A stretch of 64,000 bases of DNA from Campylobacter peloridis LMG 23910 (GCF_000816785.1 NZ_CP007766.1:806001-870000), one strand, 5' to 3'. Positions 35,108 through 45,347 are shown, numbered from the stretch's first letter. The notes: generated by a model not told the origin, from the sequence alone. Program-made: numbers and translations.

Positions 35108-37405
35108 TTAAGAATTTTGATTATTTGCTGCATTAATCATGTTTGCAATAACACTTGCTTGATTATTTAATTTAGAAATAATACTATCATAAGCAGCCCA
35201 AGTTGACCACATAGTGTCATATTTTGTATCAATAGAGTTTTTAGTGTTTTCTATGGTTTCGTTTAAATTCTTTGATTCTTTTGTTAATGATGTTTTATAC
35301 CCACCAAAAGAACCTTCCGAGCTCATCATTTCTCTCATAGTATTTTTTAATATCCCAAAAGTACCAGTTTCTTCTTTCCAATTTGAATACATAGTTTTAG
35401 GACTTAAACCAAATTGTTTTAAAAAATCTTCTTTGCCTTGAATTTCTAAATCACTTCCTGAAGTTCCTTTGATTTTGAATTGAATTTTTTGATCACCACT
35501 TCCTTGGTTGATAATTTCAAAACTAGCCTCCAATCCTTCTATACCAAAACTATTGATATGATCTACCAAATTTTGAGCCATTTCTTCATCTGTGCTTCCC
35601 GTTAAAACAAATGGATCTCCATTTTTTGTTTTGCTTAAATCTATAGTTTCATCATTATAAATAATTTTAAATTCAGAATCTTTAAAATCTATACCACTTG
35701 GATTTTTACTAGCAAAACCGCCAACTTTTTCTCCACTTAAATTGATATCTTCAAAACCATTACTTCCAACAAAAAATCTTTCTGCCATTTCTGGATCTTC
35801 ATTAAATTTTGTATTAAATTTAGCAGAATCAAAAGTCATAGTTCCATTAGATATAGTTAATCCATAATCAGCCAATGAAAGACTAACTTTAGAGGATATT
35901 TTTGTTCCTTCTGAAGTTTCGCTATCACCTATCGTAATAGTTCCATCGACTGTGATAGATTTAAGTAATATATTATTGACCTCTGATTTGATATTAGAAA
36001 TCGCACTAACACCTACGAAATTTCCTTTAGTTCCTGCATCAGGATCGTATTTCGTAGCAGCAGTAAGATTAATCATTAAATCATTATAAGCAGTTGCTAA
36101 ATTTTGTAAAGATTCTGCAATAGCAGCGGTATCTTGTGTAACATTAAAGCTAATTTCGCCTTTTTGTTTAAGCTCTAAAGTAACATCAGGAGCAATATCT
36201 GTGATGTTATTAGTTGGTCTAGTCATTTTAACACCATCTACACTAAAGATAGCATCCATACCTTTTTGTATATGGTTTTCATTATCTGTTTTTACATTAT
36301 AACCTTGCGGAGTGCTAGTATCTAAGGTGATTCCAAATTTATTACTTAATAAAGAAGTAGCTTTTTCATCTCTAATATAATTTGCTTTATCAATATTTCC
36401 TTCTTTATCTGTCGCATAACCACCATCAAAAATTCCAAGTTCAGCTCCATTAGTTGTTTTGAAAGTTGCACCTGTATCACTAAGTTCTAATTTAACTTTA
36501 CCATTGGTTGTTTTACTAATTTGTTCAGCTAAACTATCATATGTAGTATTTTCATCAATATCTATGGTGTATCTATCATAAGTATCACCATTTTTAACAA
36601 CAAAAGTTAAAGATGTTTTACCATCTCCAGAATTTAATAATTTATCGCCTCCGTTTGGTCTAGAAATAAGAGTTCCGCTAATTTGAGTTTTATCTGCATT
36701 TCCTGTTTGCCTAAAACCAAACAATCCGCCAGCACTAATACTATTTTTATCAAGTTCCCAACCCATACCTTTTAAAAGATCTTCATCACCTGAAAATGAG
36801 ATATTATTTTGTGTTCCAGTATCTTTACTTTGCACTACTAAACGATAAGGATTTTCTTTGTCTCCGGTATTGACTATTTTAGCTTCTACTTTACCACCTG
36901 TAGCAGAGTTGATTTTTTCGGCAAGTTGAGCTACAGTAGTACTTTGATCTATTTCAATTTTATATTCTTTTCCATTTTGAGTAATTGTAAATGACTTGGT
37001 ACCACTTAAACCTAAATTTTGCAAAACAGAAGATGTTTTATCTTTAAAACCATTACTTTGATACACATCTTTTTGAGCAAGCTGATCAACAATTACTTTC
37101 ATATTGGTAAGGTTAGATAAGGAACCTACAGTTAAACTTGCAGCAGCACTATCACCACTTACACTAGGAGAAACTTTTTTTTGATTAAATTGCGAAGCAT
37201 CTCCAAGGCTATTTACAGCAGTTTGAAATGCAAGTAGCTTAGCTTCAAGCTCTGCTAAATCTTTTTGTCTTAAACCATTAGTTTCAAGTTGCGAATTATA
37301 AAATTTCAAATTCGCATTCATTTCCGCTTCTTTAAGTTTGTTTAAAGTATCACTTGTTAAAACTCCTGAACCAATACCTAAACTACCTAAGCTACCTACT
37401 GCCAT
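35108..37405 (-). CDS. fliD: Flagellar cap protein FliD
   Basis: Forms the filament cap under which flagellin polymerises; exported through the flagellum and an adhesin and antigen in Campylobacter. The 765-residue, cysteine-free protein has FliD N (GSLGIGSGVLTSDTLNKLKEAE) and C domains with a terminal coiled coil (TKESKNLNETIENTKNSI). It is longer than the roughly 640 residues I recall for C. jejuni. The middle holds three related beta units (around 145-215, 265-330 and 580-670) that look like flagellin-IN repeats. Second gene of the sigma-28 transcript. Confidence 0.94.
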   Translation of the reverse strand: MAVGSLGSLGIGSGVLTSDTLNKLKEAEMNANLKFYNSQLETNGLRQKDLAELEAKLLAFQTAVNSLGDASQFNQKKVSPSVSGDSAAASLTVGSLSNLTNMKVIVDQLAQKDVYQSNGFKDKTSSVLQNLGLSGTKSFTITQNGKEYKIEIDQSTTVAQLAEKINSATGGKVEAKIVNTGDKENPYRLVVQSKDTGTQNNISFSGDEDLLKGMGWELDKNSISAGGLFGFRQTGNADKTQISGTLISRPNGGDKLLNSGDGKTSLTFVVKNGDTYDRYTIDIDENTTYDSLAEQISKTTNGKVKLELSDTGATFKTTNGAELGIFDGGYATDKEGNIDKANYIRDEKATSLLSNKFGITLDTSTPQGYNVKTDNENHIQKGMDAIFSVDGVKMTRPTNNITDIAPDVTLELKQKGEISFNVTQDTAAIAESLQNLATAYNDLMINLTAATKYDPDAGTKGNFVGVSAISNIKSEVNNILLKSITVDGTITIGDSETSEGTKISSKVSLSLADYGLTISNGTMTFDSAKFNTKFNEDPEMAERFFVGSNGFEDINLSGEKVGGFASKNPSGIDFKDSEFKIIYNDETIDLSKTKNGDPFVLTGSTDEEMAQNLVDHINSFGIEGLEASFEIINQGSGDQKIQFKIKGTSGSDLEIQGKEDFLKQFGLSPKTMYSNWKEETGTFGILKNTMREMMSSEGSFGGYKTSLTKESKNLNETIENTKNSIDTKYDTMWSTWAAYDSIISKLNNQASVIANMINAANNQNS

Positions 37406-37407
37406 GA

Positions 37408-37749
37408 TTAACTCTCCTTATCAAAAATAGTTCCAATAACACCTTTGAAATGCTCTATTAATTTCATAACTTCTTCACTAGGAATTTTGCGTATAAGTTT
37501 TCCACTATCTTTTTCTGTTACATTAACATACATTTCATTGATTTTATCATTAAACGCAAATCGAACATTTGTTCCTAATGTTTCCATTTGTCTATTAAGT
37601 TTTTCTGTAGCATCTTTTAACTTTTGACTTAAATTCTCATCCTGATTATTTAAGCTAGTTTGTGTGCTATTTTCATGAGATGTTCTTTCAATATTTTTTG
37701 TATTATTAAAATGACTTAGACTATCTCTTTGAATACTACTAATGTCCAT
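37408..37749 (-). CDS. flaG: Flagellar protein FlaG
   Basis: A 113-residue FlaG-family protein that influences filament length. The start at 37749 (MDISSIQRD) follows AAAAAGGAG; a longer in-frame start at 37791 would lie upstream of the predicted transcription start and is rejected. The C-terminal domain has the family pattern VRFAFNDKINEMYVNV...KLIRKIPSEE. First gene of flaG-fliD-fliS. Confidence 0.92.
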   Translation of the reverse strand: MDISSIQRDSLSHFNNTKNIERTSHENSTQTSLNNQDENLSQKLKDATEKLNRQMETLGTNVRFAFNDKINEMYVNVTEKDSGKLIRKIPSEEVMKLIEHFKGVIGTIFDKES

Positions 37750-37781
37750 TTTAAACTCCTTTTTAAAAGACTTTAAACACA

Positions 37782-37808
37782 TTATCGACACAATTTAAAA
37801 AAACTTAA
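37782..37808 (-). promoter_or_regulatory. Sigma-28 (FliA) promoter of flaG-fliD-fliS
   Basis: On the - strand TTAAGT (37808-37803), a 15-base spacer and CGATAA (37787-37782). The -10 equals the FliA consensus and places the start about 26 bases ahead of the flaG ATG. Sigma-28 control of this operon is known in C. jejuni. Confidence 0.75.
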
Positions 37809-37871
37809 TATTTTAAAATTAAAAATTTTTCAAATTTTTATAAGCAAAAAGCGTTCTCAAAAAGCTTAAAA

Positions 37872-39665
37872 TTAAAAAATTTCAAACTTTTTGAATAATT
37901 TTTCATCATTTATAAGTAAATTTCTTGCAATAAGCCTATCTATAACTTCTTTGGAACAATTTGTCATTAAAGGCCATTCTTTATGATAATCTTCTAATAA
38001 TCCTTTATTTGTCGCATCGATTGCAATACAATCTTTTTTGATAAAAATATCTCTTTTTGCATCGATATTATTTACCACACGCCATACTAGCATGTAAGGA
38101 TTTTTTAAAATAGCATCTGTATCTAAAAAAACTAAAATTCTAAAATGTTTTTTATAATTTTGTAGTTTTTCAAAAATTTGAATAATTTTTTCTTTTTTAT
38201 CAATTAAAATCACACAAATTGGAGCAAAAGTTTGGGTGTAAAATTGTTTTAAATTTAAAATATTTTGATCTTTTTCCTTAAAAAGCGAAAGTAAAGCTTC
38301 ATCGCTTAGAATTTCAAGCTTGATTTTTTTTTCATCACCACATGCATCAAGTCCTGCTTTACCACCATAGCAATAAGTGCTTGAAGCATGATCAAGCTGA
38401 TCACAAATTCCTTCACTAATAAGTAATTTTTCTTCATCAAAGCGATTAAGTATATAAGGTATGAGTTTATCATAATCTTTTAGACAAGGTGCATTTTCAT
38501 CAACAAAAATTGCATGTTTAACAAAACTCATTTGCCCTACCCCCCAAAAAGTATGCATTATTTGTTTAGCATGTGCTGGGTATTTTGCTTCTATTTTAGC
38601 TAGAATTAAATTATGAAAAACTCCATTTTCAGGCATATTATAATCAAGCAAATCAGGTGCATTGGTTTGAAGTAGTGGTAAAAACACCCTTTCTGTACCA
38701 AGTCCCATGTATTTATCTTCCAAAGGTGGTTTACCAACAACGGTGGCTTGATAAATCGCATTTTTTTTAGCAAAGATTTTTTCTACTTTTAAAACAGGAC
38801 AAGGTTCAACAGGGGTATAAAAACCCGTATGATCCCCAAAAGGACCCTCAGGTGCAAATTCATTTGGATCTACAAAACCCTCAATTACAAAGTCACTATC
38901 ATAAGGCACATAAAGGTGATTGCTTTTGCATTTTGATAAAATAGCAGGTTTTTTCTTGATAAAACCATAAAGCAAAAGCTCAAAAATTCCTTTTGGTAAA
39001 GGTGCTTGAGCGCACCAAATATATAAAGGATCTCCACCTATGGCTATGCTTACTGGCATTTTTTGATTTGCTTTTTTATACTCATGGAAAAAATGGCTTG
39101 CATCTTTGTGAATTTGCCAATGCATAAGCAAGGTTTTTTCATCAACTACTTGCAGACGATACATTCCAAGATTATTTTGCTTACCATCTAAGCTTTGAGT
39201 ATAAACTTGTCCCATGGTGATAAAAGACGCAGCGTCTTTTTCCCAGGTTTTTAAAATAGGTATTTCATGTAAAGAATTTAAACTTTTATAGATAAACTCT
39301 CCATCTTTTTTAATGCGTTTTGGTGGGATATTTTTTAAATCAAGCAAGGTTTTGAAAAAATTTAATTTTGCTCCAAAGTTTTGTGGTATATGCATTTTAA
39401 GTAAGGAATTAATTTCTTTAGCTACTTCTTCATAACTTCTTCCAAATGCTAAATTCAAAGCTTTTTCGTTACAAAAAGTATTTAAAAGAACAGGATAATT
39501 GTATTTTTTATCATTTTTTACTGCATTAGTAAAAAGCAAGGCTTTAGAGTCTTCTTTTTTAACTTCTATATAAGCTAAATGTGCCATTTCAAGTTCTATA
39601 TCTACTGGCTCATGTATGGTTTTTAATAAATTATTTTTTTCTAAAAGTTCTATGAATTTTTGCAT
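37872..39665 (-). CDS. ubiD: UbiD family decarboxylase
   Basis: Prenyl-FMN-dependent decarboxylase; the cofactor is made by UbiX (18.6-19.2 kb). The 597 residues show GMYRLQV, HKDASHFFHEY, EFAPEGPFGDHTGFY and ERVFLPLLQT, the UbiD core with catalytic acidic residues. In epsilonproteobacteria it likely acts in menaquinone synthesis by the futalosine pathway, where a 6-amino- or dihydroxynaphthoate carboxylate is removed; the exact substrate is inference. It begins one base after hemC. Confidence 0.92.
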   Translation of the reverse strand: MQKFIELLEKNNLLKTIHEPVDIELEMAHLAYIEVKKEDSKALLFTNAVKNDKKYNYPVLLNTFCNEKALNLAFGRSYEEVAKEINSLLKMHIPQNFGAKLNFFKTLLDLKNIPPKRIKKDGEFIYKSLNSLHEIPILKTWEKDAASFITMGQVYTQSLDGKQNNLGMYRLQVVDEKTLLMHWQIHKDASHFFHEYKKANQKMPVSIAIGGDPLYIWCAQAPLPKGIFELLLYGFIKKKPAILSKCKSNHLYVPYDSDFVIEGFVDPNEFAPEGPFGDHTGFYTPVEPCPVLKVEKIFAKKNAIYQATVVGKPPLEDKYMGLGTERVFLPLLQTNAPDLLDYNMPENGVFHNLILAKIEAKYPAHAKQIMHTFWGVGQMSFVKHAIFVDENAPCLKDYDKLIPYILNRFDEEKLLISEGICDQLDHASSTYCYGGKAGLDACGDEKKIKLEILSDEALLSLFKEKDQNILNLKQFYTQTFAPICVILIDKKEKIIQIFEKLQNYKKHFRILVFLDTDAILKNPYMLVWRVVNNIDAKRDIFIKKDCIAIDATNKGLLEDYHKEWPLMTNCSKEVIDRLIARNLLINDEKLFKKFEIF

Positions 39666-40592
39666 TTATATCATACTTTCTGCTTCTTTTAAAATTTCTT
39701 TTGCACCCTTTGCTATCATTTCTTTAGCTAAAAGCTCGCCTGCATTTGAGTAATTTTGCTTATCAATCACTCTTTTTTCTTTTAAAATTTTACTTGCATC
39801 AGGTAAGCCTACTATGGCGCGAATTTCTATTTTTTCATCAATGATTTTTGCATTAATGCCTATAGGAACTTGACAGCCCCCTTCTAAAGTTTTTATAAAA
39901 TCTCTTTCTATATGAGTTTCTATAAAGGCATTTTCATTGTTTAAGCATTCTAGGTATTTTAAAATTTGTTTATCATCAATACTTTCTATGCCTAAAGCTC
40001 CTTGTGAAGCTGCAGGTATCATCTCATCAAGCTCAAAAGCTCTAATGTGTTTAATTTCTTTATCTAAACCCAAGCGTTTAATGCCAGCTAGTGCTAAAAT
40101 AATAGCATCAAATTCCTTAGCTTTAAGTTTTTCTAAGCGTGAGTTAATATTTCCTCTTAAAGAAACAATATGTAAATCAGGTCTTAATGCTAAAAGCTGC
40201 ATTCTTCTTCTAAGACTTGTAGTACCTACTTTTGCACCTTTTGGAAGGGCATTTAAGTTTTCATAATGTTCGCTTAAAAAAGCATCATTTACTACTTCTC
40301 TTTTTGATATAGCAGCTAAAACTAAGCCATCAGGAAAGAAGCTTGGCACATCTTTTAAGCTATGCACAGCTAAATGCGAATCACCTCTTAACATGCTTTC
40401 TTCAAGTTCTTTTGTAAAAAGTCCTTTTCCGCCTATTTTAGCTAAAGGAGAATCAAGTAAAACATCACCTTTAGTTTTAAAACCCTCTAAAGAAATTTTC
40501 AATTCAGGATGTGTTTGTGATAATTTTTCTTTTATATGTTCGCTTTGCCATAATGCAAGCTGACTTTTTCTTGTTGCGATGATTAATTGCAT
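39666..40592 (-). CDS. hemC: Porphobilinogen deaminase
   Basis: Polymerises four porphobilinogens to hydroxymethylbilane in haem synthesis. The 308 residues contain ATRKSQLALWQ at the start, KGLFTKELEE, HSLKDVP and the dipyrromethane-cofactor cysteine in GGCQVPIG. It overlaps the FxsA-like gene by 10 bases; hemA lies three genes upstream in the same run. Confidence 0.95.
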   Translation of the reverse strand: MQLIIATRKSQLALWQSEHIKEKLSQTHPELKISLEGFKTKGDVLLDSPLAKIGGKGLFTKELEESMLRGDSHLAVHSLKDVPSFFPDGLVLAAISKREVVNDAFLSEHYENLNALPKGAKVGTTSLRRRMQLLALRPDLHIVSLRGNINSRLEKLKAKEFDAIILALAGIKRLGLDKEIKHIRAFELDEMIPAASQGALGIESIDDKQILKYLECLNNENAFIETHIERDFIKTLEGGCQVPIGINAKIIDEKIEIRAIVGLPDASKILKEKRVIDKQNYSNAGELLAKEMIAKGAKEILKEAESMI

Positions 40593-40981
40593 TTTTTATG
40601 CTCCTGTATGATTTCTACATCTATAATTTCTTCTTCATTATTTGTTTGATGATAGTTTTTATTTTTTTGTTTTGTAAAAAGTTTCAATATCATCATAAAA
40701 AATAAAAGTAAAATTCCTAAAAATGTGCTTAAAATTCCTGGTATTAAAAGTAAAATTCCAACTATAGTTAAAGAAAATAATTTAATCATACCAAATAAAT
40801 TTGTGTTAGTATTTTGCATAGTGATAAGATTTGTCCAAGTTTTTGCTAAAAACATTGCCCCTAAAAACATACTTGCAAAAACTATCATAAAAAAATTTAA
40901 AAAGCCGAAAAAGGTTATAAATAAAATACTAGCGATTAATTCTAAAATCAAAAATGCACTTAAATTTGTTTTTACCATCAT
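40583..40981 (-). CDS. FxsA-like membrane protein
   Basis: A 132-residue inner-membrane protein with three to four hydrophobic helices and the FxsA hallmark LIPGILSTFLGILLL near residues 78-92, then a charged cytoplasmic tail. FxsA of E. coli suppresses F exclusion of phage T7; the cellular role is unknown. It overlaps proS (ATGATG start on the stop) and hemC, so it is embedded in the operon. Confidence 0.8.
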   Translation of the reverse strand: MMVKTNLSAFLILELIASILFITFFGFLNFFMIVFASMFLGAMFLAKTWTNLITMQNTNTNLFGMIKLFSLTIVGILLLIPGILSTFLGILLLFFMMILKLFTKQKNKNYHQTNNEEEIIDVEIIQEHKKCN

Positions 40982-42675
40982 AGAATTTTCTCTAAATATG
41001 AAATTATTTCTTGGGTTTTCAAAACTTGTTTTTCTAAGGTATTTCTATGGATTAACTCTACTTCATCATTTTCTAGGCCCTTACCTATAACTAAAGCATA
41101 AGGAAAGCCCATTAATTCAAAATCATTAATCTTTACACCAAAACGCTCATTTCTATCATCAAATAAAATTTCTTTATCTTTAAAATGAGTGTAAATTTGC
41201 TCAGCAAATTCCATAGCTTTTGCATCTTTTGTATTAGAAACGATAATATCTAAAACAAAAGGAGCTAAAGTTTTATTCCAAATACAACCTTTTTCATCAT
41301 GGCTTGCTTCTATGGCAACAGCTACTAAACGACTCACTCCCATACCATAACAACCCATAGTGAAAAACTGAGCTTTACCATTTTCATCTAAATAGCTTGC
41401 ATTCATTGCTTTTGAGTATTTATTACCAAGTTTAAAAATATGCCCTACTTCTATACCTTTACTTTGTTTAAGTTTATGTTGGCATTTTGGACAAAGATCA
41501 TGCTCTTTTACAGCTATAAGATCTTTAAAGCGTTCTTTATTTAAATTTACAACATTAATTCCAACTAAATGATAATCTTTTTTATTGGCTCCTATAATCA
41601 TATTAGTTTCGTTTTCAAGCTCACAATCTATATAAAAGTCAACTCCATGTAAATTTACAAAACCTATAAAACCAGGAGTTAAACCTATTTTTTCCAACTC
41701 TTCCTCGCTAACATCTGTTAGTTCTAAGGCATTTGCCGCATTTAAAGCTTTCACATCTTGCAATTCATCATCACCGCGTATAAAGAATATCACGATTTTT
41801 TCTTCATTTTCATAAATAGCTTTTTTAGCAATAGCTTTGATGCTATAGTAGGGATTGATTTTAAAAAATTCAGCTAATTCTTCTATAGTTTTTACATTTG
41901 GAGTATAAAATTGTGTCGCAAAATCAGCTTCTGGTCTTTCATCTTTACAAGTTTTTTTAGCTCTTTTTGCTGCTTCAATATTTGCTGCATAATCACAATG
42001 TTCACATAATAATATATCATCCTCACCATTTTTAGCTAAAACCATAAATTCTTTTGAACCACTTCCGCCAATTGCGCCACTATCAGCTTCAACTGCTCTA
42101 AAATCAAGCCCTAATCGCGTAAGAATTTTGCTATAAGTTTCATGCATAAGGTTAAATTCTTTATCTAAATCTGCTTCACTTGCATGAAAACTATAACCAT
42201 CTTTCATTAAAAATTCTCTACATCTTAAAAGTCCAAACCTAGGTCTGGCTTCATCTCTAAATTTAAGCCCTATTTGATACAAATGCAAGGGAAGTTGCTT
42301 ATAAGAATTTATTTTATTTCTAACTAGTGCTACCATGGCTTCTTCGTGAGTTGGCCCTAAAACAAAATCATTTTCTTTTCTATCTTTAAAGCGTAAAAGT
42401 TCCTTACCAAAAACATTAAATCTCCCACTTTCTTTCCAAAGTTCAGCTGGGGTGTTAAAGCTTAAATTTACTTCTAAAGCTCCTGCTTTATCCATTTCTT
42501 CTTTGATGATATTTTTAATCTTATCTAAAACTCTTTTTCCTAAAGGTAAAAAATTATACAAACCACTTCCAATTTGTTCTACAAATGCACCTTTAACTAA
42601 AAATATATGACTTGGCAAAGTAGCATCTTTTGGATTTTCTTTTGAACTAATAGCATAAAATTGACTAAATCTCAT
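40978..42675 (-). CDS. proS: Prolyl-tRNA synthetase
   Basis: Class II synthetase for proline. The 565-residue form starting MRFSQFYA at 42675 is chosen: GGAG lies eight bases upstream and an earlier in-frame ATG would extend into hemA without conservation. TPAELWKESGR, FRDEARPRFGLLR (motif 2), an inserted editing (YbaK-like) domain and GCYGMGVSRL (motif 3) mark the bacterial long form. It overlaps hemA by 11 bases. Confidence 0.96.
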   Translation of the reverse strand: MRFSQFYAISSKENPKDATLPSHIFLVKGAFVEQIGSGLYNFLPLGKRVLDKIKNIIKEEMDKAGALEVNLSFNTPAELWKESGRFNVFGKELLRFKDRKENDFVLGPTHEEAMVALVRNKINSYKQLPLHLYQIGLKFRDEARPRFGLLRCREFLMKDGYSFHASEADLDKEFNLMHETYSKILTRLGLDFRAVEADSGAIGGSGSKEFMVLAKNGEDDILLCEHCDYAANIEAAKRAKKTCKDERPEADFATQFYTPNVKTIEELAEFFKINPYYSIKAIAKKAIYENEEKIVIFFIRGDDELQDVKALNAANALELTDVSEEELEKIGLTPGFIGFVNLHGVDFYIDCELENETNMIIGANKKDYHLVGINVVNLNKERFKDLIAVKEHDLCPKCQHKLKQSKGIEVGHIFKLGNKYSKAMNASYLDENGKAQFFTMGCYGMGVSRLVAVAIEASHDEKGCIWNKTLAPFVLDIIVSNTKDAKAMEFAEQIYTHFKDKEILFDDRNERFGVKINDFELMGFPYALVIGKGLENDEVELIHRNTLEKQVLKTQEIISYLEKIL

Positions 42676-43972
42676 GATTATTCTCCAAATTAAATTCACA
42701 CTTATAAAGATTTAAACCTTCTAAATTTTCATTTTTTAAATCAAACACATATCGCATAGCATTAACTACTGAATCATTTTGCATAGTTCCACTTAGTTTT
42801 TTTAAATTAACACTAGGATGATGTAAAAATACATTTATAACTTGTTTTATAAGCTTTCTAGCTTCTTCATGATCTGAATTTTTTAAATAGCCTTTGCTGA
42901 TTGCTTTTTGTAATTCTTTTTTAGCTATTTCATCTGCTTGTAAACGCAATTGCTTTACTAGTGGCAAGGTAGCTAATTTACTTAAATGTTTAAAAAAATC
43001 ATTTGTCATAGTTCCTACAATCGAATAGGCAATTTGTGCTTGATGTTCTCTTAAAATTAAATTTTTTCTTACTACTTCTTCTAAATCATCTACTGCATAA
43101 ATGATGTTTTTTTCATTTGCTTTTACATCAATATCCCTAGGAACTGCTATATCAAAAAAATATCTTTTATAATCTTTTTCTTCTAATAAATCATTAGTTA
43201 TAATAGCATGTGGAGCATTAGTAGCACTAAAAAATATCTCATATTGATTTAGCGCTTGCTTTAAATTAGCAATGCTATCATATTTTGCATTTTCTCCTAA
43301 ATTTAAACACAAATTTTTAGCATGTTCTAAATCCCTATTTAAAACTAAGACATTTGCTTTTGCATTTAGTAAATGTTTACAGGCTAGCTCACTCATCTCT
43401 CCTGCACCTACTACAACTGCGGTTTTGTTTTCTAAATTTAAAAGTTCTTTAGCTTTAGCTACTGCAACAGAAGCTACTGAAATAGGATTTTTAGAAATTT
43501 CAGTTTGATTTCTAACACTAGCTGCACATTTAAAAGCATAATGTATTGCTCTTGTTAAATGAACACCACATCTTTGCTCTTGTAAAGCAAATTTATACGC
43601 ATCTTTTAATTGCCCAGCAATTTGTGTTTCTCCTATAACTAAACTATCAAGCGAGCTTGCTACAGAAAATAGATGATGAATAGCCCCGCTATTTTCATAA
43701 AAATCTGCTTTTGTGTTTAGTTCTTCTTTATCAACACCACAAAGCAAACAAAGAGAATTTAAAACATGGGTATTAATTCCTTCAATTTCCCCTAAAAAAA
43801 GAAAAATTTCAACCCTATTACAGGTGCTAAGAATCAAACTTTCTAAAATTTTATTATTTGAGTGTATGAGTTTGAATAATTCTTTTTTCTTTGTTTCATT
43901 TGAAAAAGAAAGCTTTTCTCTAGTAGCAATATCTGTATTTTTATGCGTAAAACTGATACAATAATAATGCAT
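42665..43972 (-). CDS. hemA: Glutamyl-tRNA reductase
   Basis: Reduces glutamyl-tRNA to glutamate-1-semialdehyde, the first step of C5 haem synthesis. The 435 residues hold the catalytic cysteine in LSTCNRVE (Cys51), SLVIGETQIAGQLKDAY, and the NADPH-binding VGAGEMS. It directly follows ispB and overlaps proS. Other tetrapyrrole genes here: hemC. Confidence 0.95.
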   Translation of the reverse strand: MHYYCISFTHKNTDIATREKLSFSNETKKKELFKLIHSNNKILESLILSTCNRVEIFLFLGEIEGINTHVLNSLCLLCGVDKEELNTKADFYENSGAIHHLFSVASSLDSLVIGETQIAGQLKDAYKFALQEQRCGVHLTRAIHYAFKCAASVRNQTEISKNPISVASVAVAKAKELLNLENKTAVVVGAGEMSELACKHLLNAKANVLVLNRDLEHAKNLCLNLGENAKYDSIANLKQALNQYEIFFSATNAPHAIITNDLLEEKDYKRYFFDIAVPRDIDVKANEKNIIYAVDDLEEVVRKNLILREHQAQIAYSIVGTMTNDFFKHLSKLATLPLVKQLRLQADEIAKKELQKAISKGYLKNSDHEEARKLIKQVINVFLHHPSVNLKKLSGTMQNDSVVNAMRYVFDLKNENLEGLNLYKCEFNLENNHEI

Positions 43973-44865
43973 TAAAATTCCCTTTCTATCATGCTTTTAA
44001 CGATATCTTCTAAATCTTTCATTTGATATTTTTCAATGGATTTTAATGCTTCATATGCATAATTATTTAATTCTAGTGTAATTTGGTTTAAAATATTATA
44101 TTCTTGCATTTTGTTTTTTATCCAAACTATTTGCTCTTCTTTTAAGTCTTTTTTATAGAGATTTTTTAAAATATTTTGCTCTTTAGAATTTAATTTCTCA
44201 TATAAATACATATATGCAAGCGTTGTTTTGCCTTCTTTAAAATCACTCATAACAGGTTTGCCTAAAGTTTTTTCATCACTTATTATGTCTAAAATATCAT
44301 CAACAATTTGAAAAGCTAATCCTAAATTTTTTCCATAATTTGCAAAATCATTTTCATCTAATTTAGCAAGTATGGCACCACACCTTGCACTTGCTTCGAT
44401 CAAAATAGCTGTTTTATTATATATCATTTGTAAATAAGCATTTTTATCAGTATTAAAAGTCTCACTTAAATTTACATCCATCAATTCGCCCACAGAAAGC
44501 TTAACTACAGCATTTGAAATTATTTTAGCTAATTTTAAATCTATCAAAGAAAGCTCATAAAATGCTTTTGAGTATAAAATATCACCAAGCATAATTGCAT
44601 TTTTAGCACCAAATTGTGCATTTATAGACTGCACACCTCTTCTTAATTTTGCTTCATCTATCACATCATCATGAAGCAAACTAGCACTATGGATTAATTC
44701 TATAATTGCACAAATTTTATAACTAATTTCATTTTCACCAGCTATTTTTAAAAGTAATTTTGAGCGTAATTTTTTACCACCTTGGAGTTTTGAACTCATG
44801 GTTAAAATAGGTTCATAAGCTAATTCAGATAAAAATTCATGCATATATTGATCGATTTTTTGCAC
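43972..44865 (-). CDS. ispB: Polyprenyl diphosphate synthase
   Basis: Makes the long isoprenoid tail for menaquinone. The 297-residue trans-prenyltransferase has the first aspartate motif LHDDVIDEA, KNAIMLGDILYSKAF and the second motif FQIVDDILD. Small residues before the first motif suggest a long chain (octaprenyl or similar), but length is not decided by sequence. It shares its last base with the hemA start. Confidence 0.9.
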   Translation of the reverse strand: MQKIDQYMHEFLSELAYEPILTMSSKLQGGKKLRSKLLLKIAGENEISYKICAIIELIHSASLLHDDVIDEAKLRRGVQSINAQFGAKNAIMLGDILYSKAFYELSLIDLKLAKIISNAVVKLSVGELMDVNLSETFNTDKNAYLQMIYNKTAILIEASARCGAILAKLDENDFANYGKNLGLAFQIVDDILDIISDEKTLGKPVMSDFKEGKTTLAYMYLYEKLNSKEQNILKNLYKKDLKEEQIVWIKNKMQEYNILNQITLELNNYAYEALKSIEKYQMKDLEDIVKSMIEREF

Positions 44866-44909
44866 TATGCTTTCCTTGTTTTATTTCGTGTATTTTATTA
44901 AAAATTGCT

Positions 44910-45344
44910 TTAGTTTTGGTTAAGCGGCGGTTTTCTAGGATCTATAAATTTAACCTCTAACCTTTTTTCTCTATCTTCTATATAAATAGTAAAAATTCCT
45001 TCTCCTTTTTCAAAATTGCTAAATTCTAAAATTAACCTTGCTCTATCTATATGAGGGTTTTTATAATCAGGGATTAAAGTTTGATCAACCCAGTTTAAAT
45101 TTCTTCTTAAAGACATTACAAATTGTCTAGGGTATTTTTTATACTTAGAATGGACTATGATATTAGTTTGATCAAATAAAGTCCATGAAAAATCAAAACT
45201 ATAAATTTCATCAGGATAGTCAATTTCTTTTATTATTACTCTAGCTTTTTCATCTTTTTTCAAGGTAAATTTATAAGTATAGTCAAAAAAAACTTCAGCA
45301 TATGAAAAATGAATAATTAAAAATAAACTTAAAACAAAACGCAA
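44910..45344 (-). CDS. Exported hypothetical protein (Cj0540-like)
   Basis: A 144-residue protein with a signal peptide (about 1-16, ending SYA) and a mature part that alternates like a beta sandwich (FDFSWTLFDQTNIIVHSKY; ARLILEFSN). No cysteine in the mature part and no lipobox, so a soluble periplasmic location is likely. Function unknown. It lies 3 bases after the DUF2018 gene and 44 bases before ispB. Confidence 0.8.
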   Translation of the reverse strand: MRFVLSLFLIIHFSYAEVFFDYTYKFTLKKDEKARVIIKEIDYPDEIYSFDFSWTLFDQTNIIVHSKYKKYPRQFVMSLRRNLNWVDQTLIPDYKNPHIDRARLILEFSNFEKGEGIFTIYIEDREKRLEVKFIDPRKPPLNQN

Positions 45345-45347
45345 TCT

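Noticed and set aside
37750-37791. Longer flaG start
   Set aside because: It would lie upstream of the predicted sigma-28 transcription start and lacks a ribosome binding site.
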